From Bacteroidetes bacterium GWB2_32_14 (GTDB lineage Bacteria > Bacteroidota > Bacteroidia > Bacteroidales > UBA12077), in NCBI GenBank assembly GCA_001768235.1, contig MENK01000009.1, positions 1-64,000 on the forward strand: a stretch of DNA of 64,000 nucleotides, in the 5' to 3' direction. Below are positions 27,613 to 35,173 of this stretch, one piece after another. Below the pieces are notes generated by a model that had not been told where the DNA came from, searched no databases, and worked only from the letters and a program-made list of their open reading frames with translations. The translations under genes were made by a program, and so were the position numbers. How positions within the stretch are numbered: the first letter of the stretch is position 1; each line of letters begins with the position of its first letter.

Positions 27613-27760
27613 TATCCTGAATCCTTTTATACTTATTCCTTTTTAATTGCATCAAAATTTTAGTGTTGTAAATCATCTTTTTTCTTTTTCGTGTTTTTTT
27701 GGGAAACATAGTAATTGTTGTAATTTTGTTATCACATTTTCTTGTAAAGAAACCATGTTT

Positions 27761-28288
27761 ATGAAACGATTTTTATTTGTTACAATTTTAATTACACATC
27801 TCCAATATGTTAATTCACAGGAAAACACGTATTATATATTTGATTTTCTTATTGGTAATTGGGTAGGAAGTGGAACAGGCATTGGAAAAAGCAAATCGGA
27901 AATCTCTGCAAGTTTCAGTTACACGATGGGTAATACTTATATAGAGGTAAATCATCATACAGAATTTGAACCCTCGGATAAAAGGATAAAAGGCGAAATT
28001 CATGATGACTGGGGTATGATAAGCTACGACAAGCAACGTGAAGTATATGTTTACAGGCAGTTTAACATTGAAGGATTTTACAATCAATTTATCCTGATTG
28101 ATTCATTAACAAATGAAAATATCTTTGTTTTCGAGACAGAACAAACTGAAAACGTTGTCGCCGGGAGCAAAACACGGTTTACAGTGAAGAAAATAAATAA
28201 TTTCGAGATTGAAACCTATTATGATTTGTCGTTACCTGATAAAGAATTTGCAAATTACAGCAGGAACAAACTTATAAAAGAAGAATAA
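27761..28288 (+). CDS. exported protein of unknown function (DUF1579-like)
   Basis: 175 residues from the ATG at 27761 (an ATG at 27755 is equally possible); the longer reading frame upstream lacks any protein-like character before the signal peptide MKRFLFVTILITHLQYVNSQ. The mature protein starts YYIFDFLIGNWVGSGTGI, has alternating beta strands and a FTVKKINNFEIETYYDLSLP segment, a lipocalin-like barrel pattern seen in DUF1579-type and THAP4-like heme/lipid-binding domains. The function is unknown. It is followed by a bidirectional terminator shared with the convergent dodecin gene. Confidence 0.65.
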   Translation: MKRFLFVTILITHLQYVNSQENTYYIFDFLIGNWVGSGTGIGKSKSEISASFSYTMGNTYIEVNHHTEFEPSDKRIKGEIHDDWGMISYDKQREVYVYRQFNIEGFYNQFILIDSLTNENIFVFETEQTENVVAGSKTRFTVKKINNFEIETYYDLSLPDKEFANYSRNKLIKEE

Positions 28289-28317
28289 AAAATCAGGCTA
28301 AAAAGCCTGATTTTTTT
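28287..28317. terminator. bidirectional terminator between convergent genes
   Basis: AATCAGGCT (28291-28299) / AGCCTGATT (28304-28312) with A-runs before and T-runs after, serving the exported-protein gene on the plus strand and dodecin on the minus strand. Confidence 0.85.
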
Positions 28318-28531
28318 AATGATGCCCTTCGTATTTAAACGACACTTTTACTTTAGCCCTGTAAGCTTCAATTTTACCATCTTTAATTTGCATGTCGAGT
28401 TGAGAGATTTCTGCTATTCGTAAATCGCGCAGGCTTTCTGCTGCTTTTTTTATAGCTGCTCCGGCTGCTTTTTCCCACGATTCGGTACTGGTACCTACCA
28501 GTTCAATAATTTTGTAAACTGCTTCGGGCAT
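28316..28531 (-). CDS. dodecin family flavin-binding protein
   Basis: A 71-residue protein with the single dodecin domain: VYKIIELVGTSTESWEKAAGAAIKKAAESLRDLRIAEI..., then two strands ending YRAKVKVSFKYE. Dodecins form hollow dodecamers that bind riboflavin, FMN or CoA and buffer free flavin. In a cell with flavodiiron protein, nitroreductase and NQO-type reductase genes nearby this is a sensible role. The start is marked by an AAGGAGG sequence five bases upstream. Confidence 0.92.
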   Translation of the reverse strand: MPEAVYKIIELVGTSTESWEKAAGAAIKKAAESLRDLRIAEISQLDMQIKDGKIEAYRAKVKVSFKYEGHH

Positions 28532-28536
28532 ATAAA

Positions 28537-28543
28537 CCTCCTT
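28537..28543 (-). promoter_or_regulatory. strong Shine-Dalgarno of dodecin
   Basis: AAGGAGG on the minus strand, five bases before the start codon, exceptional in this window. Confidence 0.6.
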
Positions 28544-28775
28544 TTTTATTGTTTGGTAATTATAAAGATTAGTTAAAGTTACTTATAAATGAAACCAATG
28601 TCAATGTTAAAAATTTCAACCAGATTTTTTAAATGAAAAAAGTTCGTGTATAATTTGTAGTATTGTTTTTATGTGAATCAAAATTTATATCTAATTTTAG
28701 TTTTTTAATTTTAAAAATTCATTTTTCGCTAAACGCCTGATTATCAAAATAAAAAAAAATAAATACTATTAAGCT

Positions 28776-29363
28776 ATGAATTTAGTAAGAAGAGTTAAAT
28801 CGATAATATTAAAGCCTAAATTGGTTTGGTCAGTTATTAGCCAGGAAAACAACAAAATAGATTACCTTTTAAAGAATTACCTTTTAAAGTTAGCATTAAT
28901 TCCTGCTTTCGCGCATATTATCGGCTACGGGGTTTTTGGTTACCATCAAACCAATGTCGGTTTCGATACCAGTTTTTTTATTGGAATTAAATATGCTTTT
29001 GTTATTTACGTTACAATTGTTTGCAGCATTTTTGTTTCTGCATGGATCATAAGCCAGATGGCTTCCCTGTTCGGAACAGAAAAAAACCTGAATAAAGCAT
29101 TTGAGCTGGTAGTTTATGCATATACCCCCATGTTGTTTTTCAGTATATTGAATATTTCAACATCCATGCACAGTATTGTTGATTTTATGAGCTTATTTGG
29201 TTTAATTGTTTTGTACCACGGGTTTATACCCATGCTGAAAGTAAGTGAAGAAAAACAGGTAACATACTATATCCTGAGTTCAATCTCAATTATTACTGTT
29301 TTCGTATTTATCTTAAAAATTTTCACACTTATAATTATAGGTAATGTTGTTGAGCCTGTTTAA
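28776..29363 (+). CDS. Yip1-like membrane protein
   Basis: A 195-residue protein with about five transmembrane helices. The N-terminal SIILKPKLVWSVISQE segment and the internal AFELVVYAYTPMLFFSIL and LIVLYHGF segments match bacterial Yip1/DUF1282-type proteins (cytoplasmic N-terminus, P-rich second half). Bacterial members have no established function. The gene is followed after 27 bp by the YdeI-like gene on the same strand, so the two may be co-transcribed. Confidence 0.72.
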   Translation: MNLVRRVKSIILKPKLVWSVISQENNKIDYLLKNYLLKLALIPAFAHIIGYGVFGYHQTNVGFDTSFFIGIKYAFVIYVTIVCSIFVSAWIISQMASLFGTEKNLNKAFELVVYAYTPMLFFSILNISTSMHSIVDFMSLFGLIVLYHGFIPMLKVSEEKQVTYYILSSISIITVFVFILKIFTLIIIGNVVEPV

Positions 29364-29390
29364 AAAGTATAATCGAAAACTTTACATTTT

Positions 29391-29957
29391 ATGGAAACTC
29401 TCTTTTGCAAAAACCGGGATGAATGGCGTGATTGGTTAGAAAAAAATCACAATCAAACAAATGAAATCTGGTTAATTTATTATAAAAAACACACTAAAAA
29501 ACAATCGGTATCTTATAACGATGCCGTTGAAGAGGCCTTGTGTTTTGGATGGATCGACAGCCTGGTAAAAAGTATCGACAAAGATACTTACATGCAAAAG
29601 TACACGCCAAGAAAGAAGAACAGTGTTTGGTCTTTAGTGAATAAGAAGCGTTCAGAAAAGATGATTCAGGATAAGAAAATGACCAGGGCAGGTTTTGAAC
29701 AGATTGAAATTGCAAAAAATAATGGGAAATGGGAATCTGCTTATTCAAGTAAAGTAATTAGCGAGGTACCCGACGAGCTTATAAAAGCTCTTGAAAACAA
29801 CCCTGGCGCTTTAAATTACTTTAATAAATTATCGCGTTCTCACCAGAATATATATATTGGCTGGATTTTATCGGCTAAGTTACAGGAAACCCAAAAAAGA
29901 CGGATAGCTGCTGTTATTGAACGCTTAGAAAAAAATCTAAAACCGGGACTTGTCTAA
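29391..29957 (+). CDS. YdeI/OmpD-associated family protein
   Basis: A 188-residue soluble protein with the family landmarks WRDWLEKNHNQTNEIWLIYYKKHTKK, YNDAVEEALCFGWIDSLVKSID, YTPRKKNSVWSLVNKKR and a C-terminal KRRIAAVIERLEKNLKPG. Members of this family have been linked to bacteriocin and antimicrobial-peptide tolerance in enteric bacteria, but the mechanism is unclear. Its 3' end overlaps the convergent PatB-type gene by 4 bp. Confidence 0.85.
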   Translation: METLFCKNRDEWRDWLEKNHNQTNEIWLIYYKKHTKKQSVSYNDAVEEALCFGWIDSLVKSIDKDTYMQKYTPRKKNSVWSLVNKKRSEKMIQDKKMTRAGFEQIEIAKNNGKWESAYSSKVISEVPDELIKALENNPGALNYFNKLSRSHQNIYIGWILSAKLQETQKRRIAAVIERLEKNLKPGLV

Positions 29958-31135
29958 CTCTCATGGAATTTATATTTTACAGCATTTTCAATGTTCCAGA
30001 GCGCTTTCTCAATTATTTTTCGCTGACAGGCTACATTCAATCTCATAAATCCTTCGCCACCAGTACCAAAAGTACGTCCATCGTTCATTCCAATATTTGC
30101 CTTTTCAATAAAAAACTTATTCAGCTCATCTCCTTTTAAATTGAGCTGCCTGCAATCGAGCCAGATTAAATAAGTACCTTCGGGGCGAATCATTCGAATT
30201 TTAGGAATTCTTTCTTTTATATAATTCTCGACAAAATCAATATTACCTGAAACATACTCTAATAATTGTTGTAACCATTCGTCCCCGTTAGTATAAGCCG
30301 CTTCGGTGGCTGCAATCCCAAACATATTTCCCAATCCCACGTGTATGGTGTGCATTACTTCATCAAATTTCTCTTTTAGTTTTTTATTCGAAATGATTAC
30401 CGACGACGATGATAAGCCGGCCATGTTAAATGTTTTACTGGATGATATGAAGGTTATCGTGTTATCTGCTATTTCATCGGATATTGATGCCAGAGGTATA
30501 AATGTATTGGGTTTAAAAACAAGGTCGGAATGAATCTCATCTGCAACTACCAAAACATTCTGTTTTAAACACAATTCGCCAAGTTGTTTTAGTTCTTCTC
30601 TTCTCCATACTGTTCCTCCCGGGTTTTGCGGGTTCGATAAAAACAATATTTTAACATCTTTGAGTTTATTTTCAAGATCGTTAAAATCTATTGTATATCT
30701 TCCATTATTTAACACCAGTGGATTTTCGACAACCTGCCTGCCATTATCTTTAATAACAAAGAAAAACGGGTGATAAACAGGTGGTTGTACAATAATCTTA
30801 TCGCCGGGTTTAGTAAATGCCAGAACCGATAAACTCAACGATGGAACAACACCCGGGCTAAATGAAATCCAATCTTGTTTTATATTCCATTGATGATGCC
30901 TTTTTACCCAGTTTATAATAGATTCGTAATACGATTTGGTTATCAGGAAATATCCAAAAATATCATTTTCAGTACATTTTTCAAGTGAATCAACAATAAA
31001 ATCGGGAGTTCTGAAGTCCATGTCGGCAACCCACATGGGAATAACATCTGCGTTTCCAAATTTCTCTTTACGGATATCATACTTCAGCGAAGCCGTGTTT
31101 TCACGGTTTATGGGTTCATCAAAATTATATTTCAT
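29954..31135 (-). CDS. MalY/PatB-type pyridoxal-phosphate aminotransferase / C-S lyase
   Basis: A 393-residue fold-type I PLP enzyme. Signatures are IPMWVADMDFRTPDFI near the N-terminus (diagnostic of the MalY/PatB group), LSNPQNPGGTVW, VVADEIHSDLVF, the cofactor lysine in TFISSSKTFNMAGL and a C-terminal FMRLNVAC arginine. Relatives cleave cystathionine or other C-S bonds, or act as aminotransferases. It overlaps the 3' end of the YdeI-like gene by 4 bp and lies downstream of a nitroreductase gene on the same strand. Confidence 0.92.
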   Translation of the reverse strand: MKYNFDEPINRENTASLKYDIRKEKFGNADVIPMWVADMDFRTPDFIVDSLEKCTENDIFGYFLITKSYYESIINWVKRHHQWNIKQDWISFSPGVVPSLSLSVLAFTKPGDKIIVQPPVYHPFFFVIKDNGRQVVENPLVLNNGRYTIDFNDLENKLKDVKILFLSNPQNPGGTVWRREELKQLGELCLKQNVLVVADEIHSDLVFKPNTFIPLASISDEIADNTITFISSSKTFNMAGLSSSSVIISNKKLKEKFDEVMHTIHVGLGNMFGIAATEAAYTNGDEWLQQLLEYVSGNIDFVENYIKERIPKIRMIRPEGTYLIWLDCRQLNLKGDELNKFFIEKANIGMNDGRTFGTGGEGFMRLNVACQRKIIEKALWNIENAVKYKFHES

Positions 31136-31166
31136 AAGAAGGCATTTAGCTGCTACTTTTAAGTTG

Positions 31167-31802
31167 TTATTTAGAGTAACCTACAGTTTGGCAATAAATT
31201 ACATGTTTCGTTTCGCTTAAATTCAGCACTTTAGCAATTTCAGCGTTGTCGATATAAGCCCTGAAAACCGAAATCAAGCCTTCCGAAGCACAATACAAGT
31301 AAACATTTTGCCCAATAAACCCGCAATGCGTGGCTGCTGTCATGGTTTTTACTTCGTCGGAGCCATTCCCTGCCTTTGAAAAATCAGAAACATAAACAAG
31401 ATTTACTGCGGCAACCTTAACAAAATCCTGCTTGCCTGTTAATTCCCTGATATCGTTATCTAACACCTTTTGTAATGCATGTTCTTTGGGCAGGTATAAG
31501 AAAGCGCCATCTTTTGTTGTTACATATATTTCCATATCCTGGACATTGCGAGAAGTAGGTATTGTATGTTTACCTGCATCAGGCCTGTTTATTCCATAAG
31601 CAGCCCAAAGCAAATCGGAAAGTTGTTGCCGGGTTAAATCCTTGTCGATAAAATCACGGCTCGATTGTCGTTCATTTAATACCTGCATTAATGGTTTACC
31701 CCCCGTTTTATCTGGTTCCGGGAGTTTGGTTATTTCTTGTGCAATACCTTGATTAATAACAAGTGTACATATGAGTACAAATCCTAATTTTAAAGTTTTC
31801 AT
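31167..31802 (-). CDS. exported SagB-type nitroreductase-fold protein
   Basis: A 211-residue protein with a signal peptide (MKTLKLGFVLICTLVINQGIAQ). The nitroreductase fold follows: QVLNERQSSRDFIDKDLTRQQLSDLLWAAYG with the FMN-contacting RxSxR, TIPTSRNVQDMEIYV, and a late segment THCGFIGQNVYLYCASEGL. Proteins of this SagB-like exported group are common in anaerobic Bacteroidetes and presumably bind FMN, though export of a flavoprotein is unusual. It starts 4 bp after the stop of the thioesterase gene, so the two form an operon. Confidence 0.88.
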   Translation of the reverse strand: MKTLKLGFVLICTLVINQGIAQEITKLPEPDKTGGKPLMQVLNERQSSRDFIDKDLTRQQLSDLLWAAYGINRPDAGKHTIPTSRNVQDMEIYVTTKDGAFLYLPKEHALQKVLDNDIRELTGKQDFVKVAAVNLVYVSDFSKAGNGSDEVKTMTAATHCGFIGQNVYLYCASEGLISVFRAYIDNAEIAKVLNLSETKHVIYCQTVGYSK

Positions 31803-31806
31803 AGTT

Positions 31807-32196
31807 TTATTTTTTGTTTAAGTTATTCATGAATTGTTTTGAATTGATAATATAACGAATATGAGTTCCCTCGCCTATTTTACCTTCTTCGTCGTATGCG
31901 GCAACATGAAAAGTAAGTTTTTTCCCGTCAACTTCTTCAAGTGTTGCAGTGCATTTAACTTCCATCCCTACCGGTGTAGGTTTAAAATGACGGATATTTA
32001 CTTCGAATCCTACAGTATTGTGTTCTTCACCCAAGAATGGCAGAACAGTTTCTAAAGATGCATGTTCCATTAAAGCAATCATAGCAGGTGTAGCAAAAAC
32101 TTCAACTAAACCTGAGCCATATTTTGCTGCTGTGTCTTCGAATCTTACTTTTTGTGTTTCCGTGTAGGTTAATCCGGGTTTTAAATTAAATTCCAT
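31807..32196 (-). CDS. hot-dog thioesterase (FlK-like)
   Basis: A 129-residue single-domain hot-dog protein. The VEVFATPAMIALMEHASLETVLPFL helix with TP and Glu-His, then TVGFEVNIRHFKPTPVGMEVKCTATLEEVDGKKLTFHVAAYDEEGKIGEGTHIRYII, matches the fluoroacetyl-CoA-thioesterase-like (FlK) family widespread in anaerobes. It hydrolyses an acyl-CoA of unknown identity, probably a housekeeping task. It directly precedes the exported nitroreductase gene. Confidence 0.85.
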   Translation of the reverse strand: MEFNLKPGLTYTETQKVRFEDTAAKYGSGLVEVFATPAMIALMEHASLETVLPFLGEEHNTVGFEVNIRHFKPTPVGMEVKCTATLEEVDGKKLTFHVAAYDEEGKIGEGTHIRYIINSKQFMNNLNKK

Positions 32197-32243
32197 AGTT
32201 TAAAATTTGAATGAATAAAGATAATGAATACAATTGTTCTAAA

Positions 32244-32275
32244 ATAAAAAAGGTGCTGATAAAAGTCAACACCTT
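32244..32275 (-). terminator. terminator of the flavodiiron gene
   Basis: AAGGTGcTGA (32250-32259) / TCAaCACCTT (32266-32275), one mismatch, followed on the minus strand by six Ts, 20 bp after the stop codon. Confidence 0.8.
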
Positions 32276-32295
32276 AAATTTTTTGTAAAATAAAA

Positions 32296-33492
32296 TTATG
32301 ATTTCAATTTTCCGGACATGGCTTTTGCCAATATTTCGCATCGTTTAAATGCATCGTCTCCTGGTATTCCTTTTATATCAATTGGTTCAGAAACCAAATC
32401 CCATTTAATCGTTTCATAAAACTTATGCAATGCTTTCACTCCTCCACCATTCCAGCTGTAAGAACCGAATAAACCCAACAGGTGTTTTTCAACGCCCATG
32501 TGTTCTAATGTTCGTGTAAAATTCTCCATAGTTGGAAGCATCCCTGAATTGTATGCACAACTTCCTAAAATTACTCCTTTATATTGCCATATTTCGCTAA
32601 TTAAATAAGAGATATGAGTTTTCGATACATCATAAACCCTGATTTTCTTAATCCCGTTTTCAGACAGTTTACGTGCAATACAATCGGCCATCTTGGCTGT
32701 GTTTCCATACATCGATCCATAAATAATGACAACACCATTCTCTGTTTCGAATTTGCTCCATTTGTCGTATAACGAAAGAACCTTATTTACATCTTTACGC
32801 CATATTGGGCCATGTGTAGAACAAATGTATTTAACTTCAACACCTTTTAGTTTTGCGAATGCTTTTTGTACCATGTTGCTGTATTGACCAACAATATTTG
32901 AATAGTACCGGCGCATATCGTCAAGATAATACTCATCGAATTCGATTTCATCGTCGAAAATACCACCATCTAATGTTCCAAAGCTTCCGAATGCATCGCC
33001 AGAGAATAAGATTTTATCTGTTATATCGTAACTCATCATGGTTTCTGGCCAGTGTACCCAGGGAGTCATTATAAATTTCAATTTATGATATCCAAGGTTT
33101 AACTCATTGCCATCTTCAACCTGATGCCATTTGTCCTGGTATCCATAATATGATTCCAGAATTTTAAATGTTTTCAGGTTACCAACAATTTTTACATCAG
33201 GATATTTCTCAACAACTGATTTAATGGCTCCTGAATGATCAGGTTCCATGTGGTTAATAATTAAATAATCAATGGAACGGCTTTTGCCAATTAATTCTTC
33301 AATTTTATCAAGATAATCGTCTGCTGAAGAAAAGTGGAGAGTATCTACTAAAGCAATTTTCTCATCAACAATTAAATAGGAGTTATAAGAAACGCCATTG
33401 GGTATAGGCCACATATTCTCGAAAAGATGAGTTCTTCTGTCGTTTACTCCCAGCCAATATACTTTATCTGTAACTTTAACCGTATTGTGCAT
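32296..33492 (-). CDS. A-type flavoprotein / flavodiiron protein (O2 or NO reductase)
   Basis: A 398-residue protein. The N-terminal metallo-beta-lactamase-like domain has the diiron ligands HMEPDH, a further His in WVHWPETM, the SGDAFGSFG aspartate and STHGPIW. The C-terminal flavodoxin domain has IIYGSMYGNTAKMAD for FMN and GSYSWNGGG. These enzymes reduce O2 to water or NO to N2O with electrons from rubredoxin, protecting anaerobes. A rubredoxin gene lies at 16188-16349. The gene is monocistronic with its own terminator; a TATTTTTG box is found upstream but without a well-placed -33 element. Confidence 0.95.
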   Translation of the reverse strand: MHNTVKVTDKVYWLGVNDRRTHLFENMWPIPNGVSYNSYLIVDEKIALVDTLHFSSADDYLDKIEELIGKSRSIDYLIINHMEPDHSGAIKSVVEKYPDVKIVGNLKTFKILESYYGYQDKWHQVEDGNELNLGYHKLKFIMTPWVHWPETMMSYDITDKILFSGDAFGSFGTLDGGIFDDEIEFDEYYLDDMRRYYSNIVGQYSNMVQKAFAKLKGVEVKYICSTHGPIWRKDVNKVLSLYDKWSKFETENGVVIIYGSMYGNTAKMADCIARKLSENGIKKIRVYDVSKTHISYLISEIWQYKGVILGSCAYNSGMLPTMENFTRTLEHMGVEKHLLGLFGSYSWNGGGVKALHKFYETIKWDLVSEPIDIKGIPGDDAFKRCEILAKAMSGKLKS

Positions 33493-33581
33493 ATTCAGTA
33501 ATATTTTATCGATAATATATTATTCGCGGCAAAAATAGTACAAAAAATTGTGAACCATGAATTGTGAATAGTTTAAAAAAA

Positions 33582-34400
33582 TTATTTAATTTCAGATGAG
33601 AGCGGGAATTTCAGGTTTTCGGTACTTACAAGAGTTGCTTTTACCGAGCCAATAAGAATTTTAGCATCAACAAGAACAGGTACCCGGTTTAAGTCGTCTG
33701 TTACCCAAACAAAAAGATCTTCTCCCCCTTTAAATATTGTACCTTCAATTAATAAAACCGAAAATTTCATGGTTTTAAATTTGCGGTTATCATGAGTTTC
33801 CAATATTTCTTTTCCCAAATAACGAATATACAAATCAAAGAACTCATTATCGAGGAGTATTCGAACAGGTATCTTGTCGTTTATTTTATACTTACCAAAA
33901 TCAATATTCCTGGTATAATAAACAGCAGAAAGAAGATCGAATGCATTTTCACGAAGCTTTACAGTATCTTCGGTATAGACCTTATCTGTCTTTTTTATTT
34001 TGGTATATACCAGGCTGTCGGTATAATTAAAAAAACAACGATCCAGCACGTTGTATCCGCCTTCCGAAGTATTGCGTTCGAAGAAAAATGGTTGCAACGA
34101 ATTAATATCTGAATAGGATTGAAAATAATCCCTCACTTTAAAAAACCAATCGTATGAATTTAAGCTTGTCCCGAAACTTTTAAAATGATAAGCATCCTGG
34201 TTTTTATATTTCGATTTGGAAACAGAGAATTCAACTGTACCGGCATTTAACCATATTATTCCCCAGTTGTAAACAGCATTGTATGTAATTTTTTCGCCAG
34301 AATTAAATACAGGAAAATGTTCATCTATAACCTGAGAATAACCAAAAATCGTTCTGCTAAAAAAAAGTACGATTAGAATGGCAAGGCGAGTTATTTTCAC
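33582..34400 (-). CDS. DUF3108-containing exported protein
   Basis: A 272-residue protein with an N-terminal signal peptide. The beta-rich mature region contains FPVFNSGEKITYNAVYNWGIIWLNAGTVEF, the defining start of DUF3108 domains, and ends with WVTDDLNRVPVLVDAKILIGSVKATL, the characteristic end. The family is periplasmic and structurally related to lipid-binding half-barrels; the function is unproven. It begins 13 bp after the stop of the outer-membrane beta-barrel gene, which suggests a shared transcript. Confidence 0.88.
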   Translation of the reverse strand: MKITRLAILIVLFFSRTIFGYSQVIDEHFPVFNSGEKITYNAVYNWGIIWLNAGTVEFSVSKSKYKNQDAYHFKSFGTSLNSYDWFFKVRDYFQSYSDINSLQPFFFERNTSEGGYNVLDRCFFNYTDSLVYTKIKKTDKVYTEDTVKLRENAFDLLSAVYYTRNIDFGKYKINDKIPVRILLDNEFFDLYIRYLGKEILETHDNRKFKTMKFSVLLIEGTIFKGGEDLFVWVTDDLNRVPVLVDAKILIGSVKATLVSTENLKFPLSSEIK

Positions 34401-34413
34401 TTGTTTGTATTTT

Positions 34414-35085
34414 TTAATAATCGAAAATACCTAAACCGGAATGATTGTAATTAAATGGTGATTGATAAAACGGGGAAATGGAATTATATACCGGGTTTAA
34501 GCCTTTTGAATAACGAAATTGCGCATTGAATTGGAATTTTTCAGAAATTTTATAACCAACACCCAGTGAGACAGACTTATAATCATTGTCGTACATACCA
34601 GAATTGTAATCGTTATACATTGATTGATTTTCGAAATATGTGCCATCGCCATAAATACTCCATTTTTCGGAAATCTGGTACAGAACCGAGCCATTTATTC
34701 CATAATTTGATGTATTCGAATTATACGCTCCGGCCTGGTATCCCGAAAAATTCTCCAGTCCGTTATAATTATTCTGCATGATAACTCCATTAATAGTAAA
34801 ACTTAACCTGTCGCCTGCAATATAATTAACGCTTGGAGCCACGTAGGAACTCATCATTGACAAGTTATTCGAAAAACTGTTATACCCTGCACCCACGCTC
34901 ACTGAATAGCTTACCCTGTTTTGATTTTTAATAAGGCTTTGTTTTTTCTCGTTTTTATCTTCTTTTTTAGATAGTACAGAGCTATCGATTGGTTGATAAA
35001 ATTTAGGCATAAAAGGACGAATCTGCCCAAACGACAAGCTTATTGCAGAGAAAAGAATTCCAATGGTAATTAATCTAGTTTTCAT
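34414..35085 (-). CDS. predicted outer-membrane beta-barrel protein
   Basis: A 223-residue protein with a signal peptide (MKTRLITIGILFSAISLSFGQ), a charged linker (residues about 35-55, KKEDKNEKKQS) and then alternating aromatic beta strands (YSVSVGAGYNSFSN, YSVSLGVGYKISEKF, FQFNAQFRYSKG) with turns rich in Asn/Tyr, as in small 8-strand barrels. There is no recognisable family motif beyond that. It lies upstream of and probably co-transcribed with the DUF3108 gene. Confidence 0.7.
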   Translation of the reverse strand: MKTRLITIGILFSAISLSFGQIRPFMPKFYQPIDSSVLSKKEDKNEKKQSLIKNQNRVSYSVSVGAGYNSFSNNLSMMSSYVAPSVNYIAGDRLSFTINGVIMQNNYNGLENFSGYQAGAYNSNTSNYGINGSVLYQISEKWSIYGDGTYFENQSMYNDYNSGMYDNDYKSVSLGVGYKISEKFQFNAQFRYSKGLNPVYNSISPFYQSPFNYNHSGLGIFDY

Positions 35086-35173
35086 TACTCTTGTTCAATT
35101 TAATAGCAAACGAAAATCAAAAACGAATTATTATACATCAAAAATAATCAATTTCATTCAATTTAGTTCAATT

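Noticed and set aside
27647-27760. Extended N-terminus of the DUF1579-like exported protein
   Set aside because: The first 36 residues are Phe/Ser/Cys/His-rich with no family character; a proper signal peptide starts at 27755/27761.
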